Positions 17,792 to 26,142 of a DNA stretch of 51,620 bases are shown piece after piece. How positions within the stretch are numbered: position 1 is the stretch's first letter; every line of letters starts with the position of its first letter. Below the pieces are notes generated by a model that saw only the letters and a program-made list of their open reading frames with translations, did no database searches and was not told where the DNA came from. Source of the stretch: an uncultured bacterium (GTDB lineage: Bacteria > Verrucomicrobiota > Kiritimatiellia > RFP12 > UBA1067); the NCBI GenBank assembly GCA_902799715.1, contig CADCBS010000003.1, positions 1 to 51,620 of the forward strand, given 5' to 3'. A program made the translations under genes and the position numbers.

Positions 17792-18547
17792 ATGCAAGGT
17801 TTGAAGACGATTTGCGTGATACCTTCCCGCTGGGGCTCCACGAGATTCCCCGGCAAGAGCCTGCACCCGATATGCGGCAAGCCGCTCGTGCAGTGGGTCG
17901 TCGAGGCGTGCCGCCGCGCCAGGCTGCCCGACGAGACCGTGGTCGCCACCGACGACACGCGCATCGCCGATGCCGTGGCCGCGTTCGGCGGCAAGGCCGT
18001 GATGACCCGCCCCGACCACCCCAGCGGCACCGACCGCGTGGCCGAGGCCGCAAACGCCGCCGACGGCGACATCGTGATAAACGTCCAGGGCGACGAGCCG
18101 ATGATCGACCCCGCGCTCATCGACACGCTCGCGGAGAAGATGCGCTCCGGCGCCTCCTGGGACATGGCCACCGCCGTCTCGCCGCTCAAGTCCGCGGACG
18201 ACCTCGCGGCGAAGTCTGTCGTGAAGGTCGTGACCGCGCGCGACGGCGCCGCGATGTACTTCTCGCGCCTGCCCATACCCTGCAACCGCGACTCCTCCCC
18301 CGATCTCGAAAGCGGCCTGTACGTCAGGCACCTCGGCATATACGCCTACCGCGGCGCGTTCTTGAAACGCCTCGTGGCCGAAAAGCCCTGCGCGCTCGAA
18401 CAGGCGGAAAAGCTCGAACAGCTCCGCGCGCTCTGGATCGGCGGACGCATCGCCACGGTCCGCGTGGACGATCCCGCAGTCGGCGTGGACACCCCGCAGG
18501 ACGCGGAGCGCATCGAGAAGATCATGAAGGAAAGGGGCATGGCGTGA
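17792..18547 (+). CDS. kdsB: 3-deoxy-manno-octulosonate cytidylyltransferase
   Basis: 251 residues, as expected. The nucleotide-binding N-terminus is CVIPSRWGSTRFPGKSL; HPSGTDRVAEA, VNVQGDEPMID and the C-terminal VGVDTPQD motif are all family signatures. It activates Kdo as CMP-Kdo for inner-core LPS. The start follows GGCGGGGAG. Its stop overlaps the kdsA start (GTGA). Confidence 0.95.
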   Translation: MQGLKTICVIPSRWGSTRFPGKSLHPICGKPLVQWVVEACRRARLPDETVVATDDTRIADAVAAFGGKAVMTRPDHPSGTDRVAEAANAADGDIVINVQGDEPMIDPALIDTLAEKMRSGASWDMATAVSPLKSADDLAAKSVVKVVTARDGAAMYFSRLPIPCNRDSSPDLESGLYVRHLGIYAYRGAFLKRLVAEKPCALEQAEKLEQLRALWIGGRIATVRVDDPAVGVDTPQDAERIEKIMKERGMA

Positions 18548-19398
18548 AAAAAGCGTCCAGCGCGAAAATCGCGAAGGTGGCCGTCGACGGCGGCGTGTCG
18601 TTCGGCGCGGGCAGGCCGGTGTTCATCGCCGGACCGTGCGTGATAGAATCCCGCGCGATGGCGCTCGACCTCGCGAAGGCGCTGTCTTCCCTCGCGGCGG
18701 AACTCTGCGTGCCGTACGTTTTCAAGGCGAGCTTCGACAAGGCGAACAGGACTTCCGGCCAGGCGTTCCGCGGCCCGGGCATCGACGCCGGGCTGGACAT
18801 CCTCGCCGAGGTGCGCCAGAAGTTCGGCGTGCCCGTGCTCACCGACGTCCACGAGCCGTGGCAGTGCGCCCGCGCGGCGCAGGTGTGCGACATCCTGCAG
18901 ATTCCGGCGTTCCTGTGCCGCCAGACGGATCTCCTTTTCGCCGCGGCCGACACCGGCGCCGTCGTGAACGTCAAGAAGGGCCAGTTCCTCGCGCCCGAGG
19001 ACATGGCAAACGTCGTGAAGAAGATCGAGTCGCGCGGGAACCGCCGCATAGTTCTCTGCGAGCGCGGCGCCTCGTTCGGCTACAGGAACCTCGTGGCCGA
19101 CATGCGTTCGCTGCCGCTCATGCGCGAGCTGGGGTACCCCGTGGTTTTCGACGCCACCCATTCGGTGCAGCGCCCGGGCGGCTCCGGCGACAGGTCGGGC
19201 GGCGACGGACGCTTCGCGCCGCTTCTCGCCCGTGCCGCAGTCGCGGCCGGCGTCGACGGCGTGTTCATGGAAGTCCACCGCGATCCGTCCAAGGCGCTTT
19301 CCGACGGCGCGAACGCAATGGCGCTCAAGGACGTCCGCAAGACCTGGCGCGTCCTTCTCGCGCTCGACGCCGCAGTCCGCGCGGAGGGCCTGCTTTGA
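18544..19398 (+). CDS. kdsA: 3-deoxy-8-phosphooctulonate synthase (metal-dependent class)
   Basis: 284 residues from a GTG that overlaps the kdsB stop. Motifs: IAGPCVIES, FKASFDKANRTS, LTDVHEP, RQTDLL, GASFGYRNLVADMR and FDATHSVQRPGG. It condenses arabinose 5-phosphate with PEP to Kdo 8-phosphate. The cysteine in GPC marks the metal-requiring class (as in Aquifex) rather than the E. coli type, which has Asn at that position; this rests on known family biochemistry. Gene order kdsB-kdsA-lptC-lptA-lptB is a coherent LPS module. Confidence 0.95.
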   Translation: MKKASSAKIAKVAVDGGVSFGAGRPVFIAGPCVIESRAMALDLAKALSSLAAELCVPYVFKASFDKANRTSGQAFRGPGIDAGLDILAEVRQKFGVPVLTDVHEPWQCARAAQVCDILQIPAFLCRQTDLLFAAADTGAVVNVKKGQFLAPEDMANVVKKIESRGNRRIVLCERGASFGYRNLVADMRSLPLMRELGYPVVFDATHSVQRPGGSGDRSGGDGRFAPLLARAAVAAGVDGVFMEVHRDPSKALSDGANAMALKDVRKTWRVLLALDAAVRAEGLL

Positions 19399-19922
19399 TC
19401 CTTCGCGCGGCACTTCCGGCGATCCTGCTGCTCGCCGCGTCCTTCCCCGCCCCCGCGTTCGATTCCGGGGCGTGGATGGCCCGGCGCGACGATCTGTCCG
19501 ACGCCTTGCGCCTGAAATCCGTGCATGCCGAAGCCGAAAAGCGCATCGCATCCGGCGGCGCCACGGCGGAGGGCGTGGAAGCCCCCGTGGAATCGTGGCC
19601 GGACGGAAAGCCCAAAACCCTGATGACCGCGAAATCCGGCCTTTACAGCGCCGACGGCGATATCATCACCGCCACGGAAGTGTCCGTGCGCATGTACGCC
19701 GAAGACGGAAAGGAACAGGGCCGCCTCGACGCGAAGACCGGCACCTACGACCGCCGCACCCGCACCGGCTGGATGGACGGCGGCGCGGAGATCCATTTCG
19801 ACGGCTACACCGCCAAGGGCGACAATATTTACTTTTCATTAAACGACGAGTTTATTAAAATATTGTCGCGTCCCGAATTGCGGGCCAAGCCCGGCAATTT
19901 GAAACTGGAGAAAGCGTTTTGA
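19395..19922 (+). CDS. lptC: LptC-like LPS export protein
   Basis: 175 residues from a TTG (19395) that overlaps the kdsA stop. The TTG start gives a convincing signal/anchor (ILRAALPAILLLAASFPAPAF), while the next ATG, near 19474, would remove it. The rest is a beta-rich OstA/LptC-type domain (AKSGLYSADGDIITATEVSVRMY ... GRLDAKTGTYDRRTRTGWMDGGAEI). It would pass LPS from LptB2FG to LptA in the periplasm. The last 30 codons include an AT-rich run with codons unusual for this genome and a 12-bp inverted repeat. Position before lptA-lptB supports the call more than sequence identity does. Confidence 0.75.
   Translation: MILRAALPAILLLAASFPAPAFDSGAWMARRDDLSDALRLKSVHAEAEKRIASGGATAEGVEAPVESWPDGKPKTLMTAKSGLYSADGDIITATEVSVRMYAEDGKEQGRLDAKTGTYDRRTRTGWMDGGAEIHFDGYTAKGDNIYFSLNDEFIKILSRPELRAKPGNLKLEKAF
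19819..19869. repeat. AT-rich inverted repeat inside the lptC 3' end
   Basis: GCGACAATATTT (19819-19830) and AAATATTGTCGC (19858-19869... core 19858-19869) are perfect 12-base inverses around a roughly 27-base AT-rich loop, about 50 bases before the lptA start. The surrounding genes are strongly GC-rich, so the run stands out. It may be an internal promoter or operator for lptA-lptB or an mRNA hairpin affecting lptA translation. Confidence 0.5.
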
Positions 19923-20842
19923 AGAAAAGATTCCCGAGAGCGGCCGCAATTCTTGCGGCGGCGATTGCTGCGGCGTCCGCCGCGGCGCAGTCGTTGCTGG
20001 ATGCGATTCCGGTCGCGCCCGAGCCAGACCCGATCCTGAGCGGCCGCGCCAGCCACGCCACCCCTGCCCCGGCGGCGAAACCTGCACCCGCCCCGGCTGC
20101 CCCCGCTCCAGCGGCGAAACCAGCCCCGGCTCCAGCGGCGAAACCAGCCCCCGCCCCTGCCCCGGCGGCGAAACCTGCACCTGCCCCGGCTGCCCCCGCT
20201 CCAGCGGCTCCCGCTCCGGCGGCGAAACCCGCACCGGCCTCTGCTCCCGCCGCTCCGGCGGTTTTGCAGCCCGCCGCTCCTGCGGCGGCCGCAAAGCCCA
20301 AGCCGGAAGGCGCCAAACAGAAAAACGCTTTCGGCGGCGGCGGGATGTTCGGGCTTGGCGATTCGTCGAAAAAGCGCACGCCCGGCCGCGAGTCGATAAT
20401 CACTTCCGAGCGCACCGACTACGACAGGAAGAACGGCATAATCCTTTTCGACAAGAATGTCTTCGTGGACGACGAGCTTTTCAAGATGCACTCCGATCGC
20501 CTGTGGGTGTTCCTGAACGCATCCAACGAGCTGAGCCGCATCGTGGCCATCGGGAGCGTGGCGTTCACCAACGAAATGAAATCGGCGAAGTGCTCGAAGG
20601 CCACGTACTCGAAAGACAAAGGGCGCGTGGTGCTGTTCGGCGAAAGCGACGCCGCGCCTGCCGTCCTTTCCGACCGCACGGAAAAAGGCGAAATGACGGT
20701 GCGCGGGCGGAAAATCACGTACTATCCGGAAACGGATCTCGTGACGGTCGAAGGACCGGTGCTGACCGCGCCCGCGGCGGCTTTCGACGCCGACAAGAAA
20801 CGCAAGAACCTCCTGCACCGCAACGGCGGAAACGCGAGATGA
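19919..20842 (+). CDS. lptA: LptA/OstA-like periplasmic LPS transport protein with Ala-Pro linker
   Basis: 307 residues from a TTG that overlaps the lptC stop (TTGA). An N-terminal signal peptide (MKKRFPRAAAILAAAIAAASAAAQ) is followed by an Ala/Pro/Lys low-complexity linker (about residues 50-125, PAAKPAPAPAA units). A C-terminal OstA-type beta domain follows (about 155-300: SERTDYDRKNGIILFDKNVFVDDE ... GRKITYYPETDLVTVEGPV). LptA forms the periplasmic bridge for LPS. The linker is unusual for LptA and could span peptidoglycan or bind it. The stop overlaps the lptB start (ATGA). Confidence 0.8.
   Translation: MKKRFPRAAAILAAAIAAASAAAQSLLDAIPVAPEPDPILSGRASHATPAPAAKPAPAPAAPAPAAKPAPAPAAKPAPAPAPAAKPAPAPAAPAPAAPAPAAKPAPASAPAAPAVLQPAAPAAAAKPKPEGAKQKNAFGGGGMFGLGDSSKKRTPGRESIITSERTDYDRKNGIILFDKNVFVDDELFKMHSDRLWVFLNASNELSRIVAIGSVAFTNEMKSAKCSKATYSKDKGRVVLFGESDAAPAVLSDRTEKGEMTVRGRKITYYPETDLVTVEGPVLTAPAAAFDADKKRKNLLHRNGGNAR
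20065..20270 (+). repeat. Ala-Pro-Lys coding tandem repeats in lptA
   Basis: Imperfect repeats built on CCGGCGGCGAAACC and CCCGCTCCAGCGGC encode PAAKPAPAPA-type units. Near-identical DNA blocks recur several times, so slippage or recombination could change the linker length. Confidence 0.7.
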
Positions 20843-21645
20843 CCGACGATCCAGTCATAAAAGAGATGGCCGCCATGGCGGCCGTCGCCGACGGCGGGGC
20901 GCCTCGGGAGCCCGGGCCGCCCGAGGTCGCGCTGAGCGCCGAGCGCCTGGTGAAGGCGTACGGCGACCGCACCGTGGTGAACGGCATGTCGATCACGGCC
21001 TCGCGCGGCGAGATCGTGGGGCTTCTGGGTCCGAACGGCGCCGGCAAGACCACGACGTTCTACATGGTCGTCGGCCTGGTGAAGCCGGACGAAGGCCGCA
21101 TAATCTTCGGCGGGCGCGACATAACGCGCCTGCCAGTGTACCTGCGCGCGCGGCTGGGGCTGGGGTATCTGGCGCAGGAGCCTTCCGTGTTCCGCAAGCT
21201 TTCCGTGCAGGACAACCTTTTCGCGATTCTCGAAACGCTCCCGCTGTCGCGCCAGCAGCGCAAGGCGAGGTGCGAGGAGCTTCTGGAGTCGCTCGACCTT
21301 GCGAAGGTGTCGAAGCAGCCGGCGTACACGCTCTCCGGCGGCGAACGGCGCAAGCTCGAAATAGCCAGGGCGCTCGTGCGGTCGCCGTCGATCCTCATGC
21401 TCGACGAGCCGTTCGCGGGCGTGGACCCGCTGGCGGTGCACGACATACAGGAGATCGTGAAGCGCCTGAAGGCGCAAGGGCTGGGCGTGATAATAACGGA
21501 CCACAACGTGCGCGAGACGCTGTCGGTCGTGGACAGGGCGTACATCGTCTACGACGGCAGGAAGCTGTGCGAAGGTCCGAGCGGATTTCTCGTGAACGAC
21601 GAGAATGCCCGTCGCCTGTACCTGGGCGAAGGGTTCAAGATGTAG
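20839..21645 (+). CDS. lptB: LPS export ABC transporter ATP-binding protein
   Basis: 268 residues. Walker A GPNGAGKTT near residue 64, Q-loop in YLAQEPSVF, signature LSGGERRKLEIARAL, Walker B ILMLDEPFAGVDP and the H-loop TDHNV are all intact. Sequence details (GLGYLAQEPSVFRKLSVQDN) are LptB-specific. It powers LPS extraction from the inner membrane with LptF/G, which are not in this window. An N-terminal extension of about 30 residues precedes the ABC domain and has no recognisable motif. The start overlaps the lptA stop (ATGA). Confidence 0.95.
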   Translation: MTDDPVIKEMAAMAAVADGGAPREPGPPEVALSAERLVKAYGDRTVVNGMSITASRGEIVGLLGPNGAGKTTTFYMVVGLVKPDEGRIIFGGRDITRLPVYLRARLGLGYLAQEPSVFRKLSVQDNLFAILETLPLSRQQRKARCEELLESLDLAKVSKQPAYTLSGGERRKLEIARALVRSPSILMLDEPFAGVDPLAVHDIQEIVKRLKAQGLGVIITDHNVRETLSVVDRAYIVYDGRKLCEGPSGFLVNDENARRLYLGEGFKM

Positions 21646-21685
21646 TCAGGCGGACAGGCCGGGCGAGAAGAAAGGGAAAAAACAC

Positions 21686-22024
21686 ATGGCAAACATCGAA
21701 GTCACTATGCGTCACAGCGACGTCAAAATCGAGGCTCTCAAGGAATACGCGCAGCAGCGCATGGAAAAGCTCGCGGCTTTCTTCCCCAAGGCCCAGAAGG
21801 TGCAGATCGTGATCGACGTGGACGTGAAGAAGCACGTCTACATGGCCGAAGTGATCGTGCACCGTCTCGGCGCCGTGGCGGTCGGGGCCAAGGAGTTCAG
21901 CGCCTCCGGCAAGAGCGTCGTGGACGCCGCCGCCGCCCGCGCCGAACGCCAGCTGCGCCGCCTGCGCACCGGCTACCGCAAGGAACGCGTGCGCGAAGCC
22001 CGCAAGGATTCGCCGCGCAACTGA
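21686..22024 (+). CDS. hpf: Short ribosome hibernation promoting factor
   Basis: 112 residues, the short HPF/YfiA class. The beta-alpha-beta pattern and SxKxxVDAAAARAERQLRRLR ending are typical. It binds the 30S subunit decoding region in slow growth. Placement after lptB resembles the conserved lptB-rpoN-hpf-pts cluster of proteobacteria, but rpoN is missing here. A strong ribosome-binding site (AAAGGGAAAA) precedes the ATG at 21686. Confidence 0.92.
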   Translation: MANIEVTMRHSDVKIEALKEYAQQRMEKLAAFFPKAQKVQIVIDVDVKKHVYMAEVIVHRLGAVAVGAKEFSASGKSVVDAAAARAERQLRRLRTGYRKERVREARKDSPRN

Positions 22025-22034
22025 AGATCCCGGC

Positions 22035-22053
22035 GCGCGGCCGCAGGCCGCGC
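22035..22053 (+). terminator. Hairpin between hpf and hprK
   Basis: GCGCGGCC and GGCCGCGC make an 8-bp stem with a GCA loop in the 47-base gap between hpf and hprK. There is no T-tract; it may be an attenuator or mRNA-stabilising hairpin. Confidence 0.3.
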
Positions 22054-22071
22054 ACCGACGGGGGCAGCCAG

Positions 22072-23049
22072 ATGGTCGGAGCGATCCAGGACGGCAGGAG
22101 CGAGCCTTTCACGCTCGGCGAGTTCGCCGAGGCCGGCAGGGACAGGCTGTCCCTGCGCGTGGTCCTCGGCGGGCGCGGCCTCGGGCGGAAGGTCCTCGAA
22201 CCCATGACCAACCGCCCCGGCCTCGCCCTCACCGGGTTCTACGGGCATTTCGCCTGGCGGCGCCTGCAGGTGATCGGCAAGGCCGAGCACGCCTATCTGA
22301 CCAGCCTCGAACCCGCAGTGCGCGTGGAGCGCGTGCGCTCGCTTTTCAGCAGGCGCGCGTACTGCCTGATATACACGTGCGGGATGACCGTTCCGCCGGA
22401 GGTCCTGGAGATCGCCGGCGAAGCGGGCGCGAGCGTCCTCGTCACCGACCGCCTCACGCGCGAGTTCATGCACGAAAGCGCGTTCGTGATGGCGGAGCTG
22501 GCCTCGCCGCGCGCGAAGATATACGGCACCATGGTGGACTTCGCCGGTCTGGGCATCCTCATCGAGGGCGACCCCGGCCTCGGCAAGTCCGAAACCGCGC
22601 TCGGCCTGATCAAGCGCGGCGGCGCGCTCATCGCCGACGACCTTACGCACCTGCGCAAGGACGTCGCGAGCGGCGCGATCGTCGGCTCGGCGGTCGAAGT
22701 CGCGCGCGACTACATGGAGATACGCGGCGTGGGCATAATACACGTGCCCAGCGTTTTCGGCGTAATGTCCGTGGTGCGCGAAAAGCGTCTCGACCTCGTC
22801 ATAACCCTCAAACGGCTGAAGGAGGTCGAGGGCGAGCTCGACAGGGCCGGCGGCGAACGTCGCATGCGCAGGCTTCTGGGCAACGACGTGCCGCAGGTCG
22901 TCCTCCCCGTGTCCGAGGGGCGCGATCTCGTGACCCTCGTCGAAACCGCCGCGCAGCAGCACAAGCTGCGCCTCGCCGGGCACGACGCCATGCAGCGCCT
23001 CGACGAGCGGCTCTGCGCGAACGCGATTGCGAAAATGAAAACAACATAG
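22072..23049 (+). CDS. hprK: HPr kinase/phosphorylase
   Basis: 325 residues. The C-terminal half holds the P-loop GDPGLGKSE near residue 166, the LIADDLTHL segment, and the HprK signature YMEIRGVGIIHV. The P-loop differs slightly from the common GESGIGKSE form. It adds and removes phosphate on the regulatory serine of HPr according to metabolic state. In organisms without a sugar PTS this enzyme mainly signals. It is followed directly by ptsH and ptsI. Confidence 0.94.
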   Translation: MVGAIQDGRSEPFTLGEFAEAGRDRLSLRVVLGGRGLGRKVLEPMTNRPGLALTGFYGHFAWRRLQVIGKAEHAYLTSLEPAVRVERVRSLFSRRAYCLIYTCGMTVPPEVLEIAGEAGASVLVTDRLTREFMHESAFVMAELASPRAKIYGTMVDFAGLGILIEGDPGLGKSETALGLIKRGGALIADDLTHLRKDVASGAIVGSAVEVARDYMEIRGVGIIHVPSVFGVMSVVREKRLDLVITLKRLKEVEGELDRAGGERRMRRLLGNDVPQVVLPVSEGRDLVTLVETAAQQHKLRLAGHDAMQRLDERLCANAIAKMKTT

Positions 23050-23064
23050 CGAAAGGAACTCTAC

Positions 23065-23352
23065 ATGCCATCGCAGATTCTGAGCAAAGACCTGACATTG
23101 CTGAACAGGTACGGGATGCACGTGCGCCCCGCCGGCCTGTTCGCCAAGACCGCGTCGCGCCACGACGCCGACGTGCGGGTGGAGAAGGACGGAAACATCG
23201 TGTCCGGCAAGTCCATCATGGCGCTCATGACGCTCGAGGCCACCTGCGGCACGGTGCTCCACGTCACCGCCTCAGGCCCCGAGGCGCAGGAGGTCCTCGA
23301 CGAGCTCGAGGCCCTGGTCGCCCGGAAGTTCGACATACCGGACGAGCAGTGA
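23065..23352 (+). CDS. ptsH: Phosphocarrier protein HPr
   Basis: 95 residues. The EI-dependent phosphorylation site is His19 in GMHVRPAGLFAK and the HprK-dependent site is Ser50 in SGKSIMALMTL; both are intact, with the usual 31-residue spacing. It carries phosphate from EI and is the HprK substrate. The gene follows hprK by 15 bases and its stop overlaps the ptsI start. Confidence 0.96.
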   Translation: MPSQILSKDLTLLNRYGMHVRPAGLFAKTASRHDADVRVEKDGNIVSGKSIMALMTLEATCGTVLHVTASGPEAQEVLDELEALVARKFDIPDEQ

Positions 23353-25193
23353 CCCCCCCCGCGCCAGACTGCGGTCCCGGCGCCGGAAACACGCCCCCCG
23401 CCGAGCGCAGGTTCAAGGGCCACGCGGCCTCCAGCGGCTGCGTCGTCGCCCCCGTCCTCGTGCTGTCCCGGATTTCCCCGGCCGACGGCGTCCGCGAGTT
23501 CCAGATATCCGGCGCACGCGTCTCCAGCGAAATCGCGCGCTTCGAGGAGGCCAAGAAGGAGACGCGCCGCCAGATCGAGGCACTGAACGACGAGCTGGCC
23601 GCGTCGGCGCGCCCCGAAGACGCCGCGATCTTCGAAGGCCACGCGATGCTGCTCGAGGACGAAATGCTGCACGGCAGCATCGTCGGGCGCATATCGTCCG
23701 GCCGCATCAACGCCGAAGCCGCCGTCATACGCAGCGTGAAGGAGTTCCGCAGCGTCTTCGAGCGGATGTCCGACCGCTACATGCGCGAGCGCGCCGCCGA
23801 CCTCGACGACCTCGGCAGGCGCCTTCTCGCGAACCTCGCCGGCGGCGGCGATTCCCGCTTCGACTCCATCGTCGAGCCGTGCATAATAGTGGCCGACGAC
23901 ATTTCGCCGTCCGAGACCGTCTCCCTCCCCAAAGGGCTCGTCCTCGGGTTCGCCACCGACCGCGGCTCCGTCACGTCACACGCGGCGCTCATCGCCCGCG
24001 CGCTCGGGATACCCGCCGTGGTGGGCCTCGGCAACGCCGTCAGGTCCGTCCAGCCCGGCGACATGGCCGCGCTCGACGGCGACTGCGGCGAGCTGATTCT
24101 TTCCCCCTCCCCCGCCACCGTCGCCGCCGTGGGCGACCGCTCCGCCGCCACCCGCGGCGGACGCCGCGCGCCCCAGGCCATCGGCCCGGTCTCGCTCGCG
24201 GACGGACGCGTGGTCTCGCTTTCCGCGAACGTCCAGGACGGCATCCCCCTCGCCTCCATCGCCGAAAGCGGCGCGTGCGGCGTCGGCCTCTACAGGAGCG
24301 AATACCTCTGGCTGCGCGAATCGCGCGAGCCGAGCGAGGACGAGCAGGCGGCGGCGTATTCCCGCGTGGCCGGCTACGTGGCGACTTCGGTCTATCCCGG
24401 CGCGCGCACCGTCATAAGGGTCCTCGACATCGGCGGCGACAAGCTCCTGCCCGGCGTCACGCCCGAGCCCAACCCGTTCCTCGGCAACCGGTCCCTGCGC
24501 TTCCTGCTTTCGTCGCCCGCCGTGTTCCGCGCCCAGCTGCGCGCCATCCTCCGCGCCTCCGCGCGCGCACCGGTCGCCGTGATGTATCCGATGGTGGCCA
24601 CGCTCGACGAGCTTCGCGCCGCGAACGCCGAACTGGGCCACGCCATGTCGCAGCTCGCCTTCGCCGGCATTCCGTTCGACCCCGGCATCCGTCGCGGCGC
24701 GATGATAGAGCTTCCCAGCGCCGCGCTGAACGCCGCCGCCATAGCCGCCGAAACGGACTTCCTTTCCATCGGCACGAACGACCTCGTGCAGTACACCCTC
24801 GGCGCTGACCGCGGCAACGACTCCGTGGCCTACCTCTACCAGCCGCTCAACCCCGCCGTGCTGAAGCTTGTGGACATGACCGCGCGCGCCGCCGCCGGGG
24901 CCGGCATACCCGTGGCGGTGTGCGGCGAATCCGCGTCCGACCCCGTCGCCGCCGCCGTGTGGGTGGCCCTCGGCGTGGACGAGCTTTCCATGTCCTGCGG
25001 CTACGTGCCTTCGATCAGGCGCGCGCTTTCCGCGCTTTCTTCTTCCGCCCTCGACGGCCTGGCCGCGGAAATCCGCAGGAGATGGGACCGCGGCACGGCT
25101 TCCGACATGCAGGATTTCGTGCGCGGATATCTTTCGTCGCACGTTTCCGACCCGGCTTCGGCATCCCTGTTCCAGCTTCCGGGAAATGTCTGA
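23349..25193 (+). CDS. ptsI: Phosphoenolpyruvate-protein phosphotransferase (EI)
   Basis: 614 residues from a GTG that overlaps the ptsH stop, about 40 longer than typical EI because of a Pro/Ala-rich N-terminus. The phosphorylated histidine is in TDRGSVTSHAALIARALGIPAVVG near residue 210, the PEP-binding arginines lie in GNRSLRF, and the catalytic cysteine is in VCGESASD near 524. It phosphorylates HPr from PEP. No EII permease is present in the window. An ATG cannot replace the GTG without losing part of the HPr-binding domain. Confidence 0.93.
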   Translation: MTPPAPDCGPGAGNTPPAERRFKGHAASSGCVVAPVLVLSRISPADGVREFQISGARVSSEIARFEEAKKETRRQIEALNDELAASARPEDAAIFEGHAMLLEDEMLHGSIVGRISSGRINAEAAVIRSVKEFRSVFERMSDRYMRERAADLDDLGRRLLANLAGGGDSRFDSIVEPCIIVADDISPSETVSLPKGLVLGFATDRGSVTSHAALIARALGIPAVVGLGNAVRSVQPGDMAALDGDCGELILSPSPATVAAVGDRSAATRGGRRAPQAIGPVSLADGRVVSLSANVQDGIPLASIAESGACGVGLYRSEYLWLRESREPSEDEQAAAYSRVAGYVATSVYPGARTVIRVLDIGGDKLLPGVTPEPNPFLGNRSLRFLLSSPAVFRAQLRAILRASARAPVAVMYPMVATLDELRAANAELGHAMSQLAFAGIPFDPGIRRGAMIELPSAALNAAAIAAETDFLSIGTNDLVQYTLGADRGNDSVAYLYQPLNPAVLKLVDMTARAAAGAGIPVAVCGESASDPVAAAVWVALGVDELSMSCGYVPSIRRALSALSSSALDGLAAEIRRRWDRGTASDMQDFVRGYLSSHVSDPASASLFQLPGNV

Positions 25194-26130
25194 GAAACGC
25201 TCATACGCCCTCTGGCTCGACTGGCCCATGGAATGCTTCCGCCTGTCGGACGCGCAGGCCGCGCGCTTCGCCGCCATGGCGCCGCGCGGCGCGGAAGTCG
25301 CCGTTTGCCGCTCGCGGGCGGCGTTTCTCCGCGCGCTCCCGTCCGCCACCCATGCGCTCGTGTGGGAGTTCGACTGGCGCTGGTTCGCGCGCGCGCCGCG
25401 CCTGCGCCTGCTCGCCACGCCCTCCGCCGGACGCGAGTGGATGCCCCCGCCGTCGAAGGTTCCCCCCGGCGTCTCCGTGCGCCACGGCGCGTTCCACGGC
25501 GCGATCATGGCCGAAACCGCCGCGGCGTTCATCCTCGCCCACGCGCGCGGACTCTACCGCTGCGCCGAAATGCAGCGCGCCGGCGACCCTTGGCCGCGCA
25601 CGCCGCTTTCGCCTTTCTGCCGCACCGTGGCCGGAACCTCGGCCGTCGTCCTCGGCTACGGATCCGTGGGCCGCGCCGTCGGCGCGCTCCTCCGCAAGCT
25701 CGGCGTGCGCGTGGCCGGCGTCAGGCGCAGGAACGTCCGCTCCCTGCCGCGCCTGCTCGAAAACGCCGACTGGCTGATCGCCGCGCTTCCTTCCGACACC
25801 GGCACCGACGATATGATCGGCCCGGAGCTTCTTTCGCGCCTCCCTCCCCGCGCGGTGCTGGTGAACGTGGGCCGCGGCAACTGCATCGACGAGCCTGCGC
25901 TCGTGGACGCTCTGCGGCGCGGGAACCTCGCCGCCGCCTACCTCGACGTCGTGAAGAACGAACCGCTTTCTCCGTCCTCCCCTCTCCACCCCGCGAACAT
26001 CGACGGGCTGCGCACCGCCGGCGGCCGGCGCCTTGCGGACGTCCTGCACCTCCTCCCCCACGCCTCCGCATTCTCGCCCGCTTATCTCGACGCGTTCTTA
26101 GGCGAACTGCGCGCGGCCGGCTGCCTGTGA
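25186..26130 (+). CDS. D-isomer-specific 2-hydroxyacid dehydrogenase-like protein
   Basis: 314 residues. The NAD-binding Rossmann motif is [12 protein letters not shown] (about residues 150-160). The catalytic triad can be traced as Arg in [11 protein letters not shown], Glu in VVKNEPLS and His in LLPHASAFS. The N-terminal substrate domain is poorly conserved. It likely reduces a 2-keto acid with NADH. It overlaps ptsI by 8 bases. The substrate is unknown and the domain is shorter than in typical phosphoglycerate dehydrogenases. Confidence 0.82.
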   Translation: MSEKRSYALWLDWPMECFRLSDAQAARFAAMAPRGAEVAVCRSRAAFLRALPSATHALVWEFDWRWFARAPRLRLLATPSAGREWMPPPSKVPPGVSVRHGAFHGAIMAETAAAFILAHARGLYRCAEMQRAGDPWPRTPLSPFCRTVAGTSAVVLGYGSVGRAVGALLRKLGVRVAGVRRRNVRSLPRLLENADWLIAALPSDTGTDDMIGPELLSRLPPRAVLVNVGRGNCIDEPALVDALRRGNLAAAYLDVVKNEPLSPSSPLHPANIDGLRTAGGRRLADVLHLLPHASAFSPAYLDAFLGELRAAGCL

Positions 26131-26142
26131 AGTTTTTTTGCG

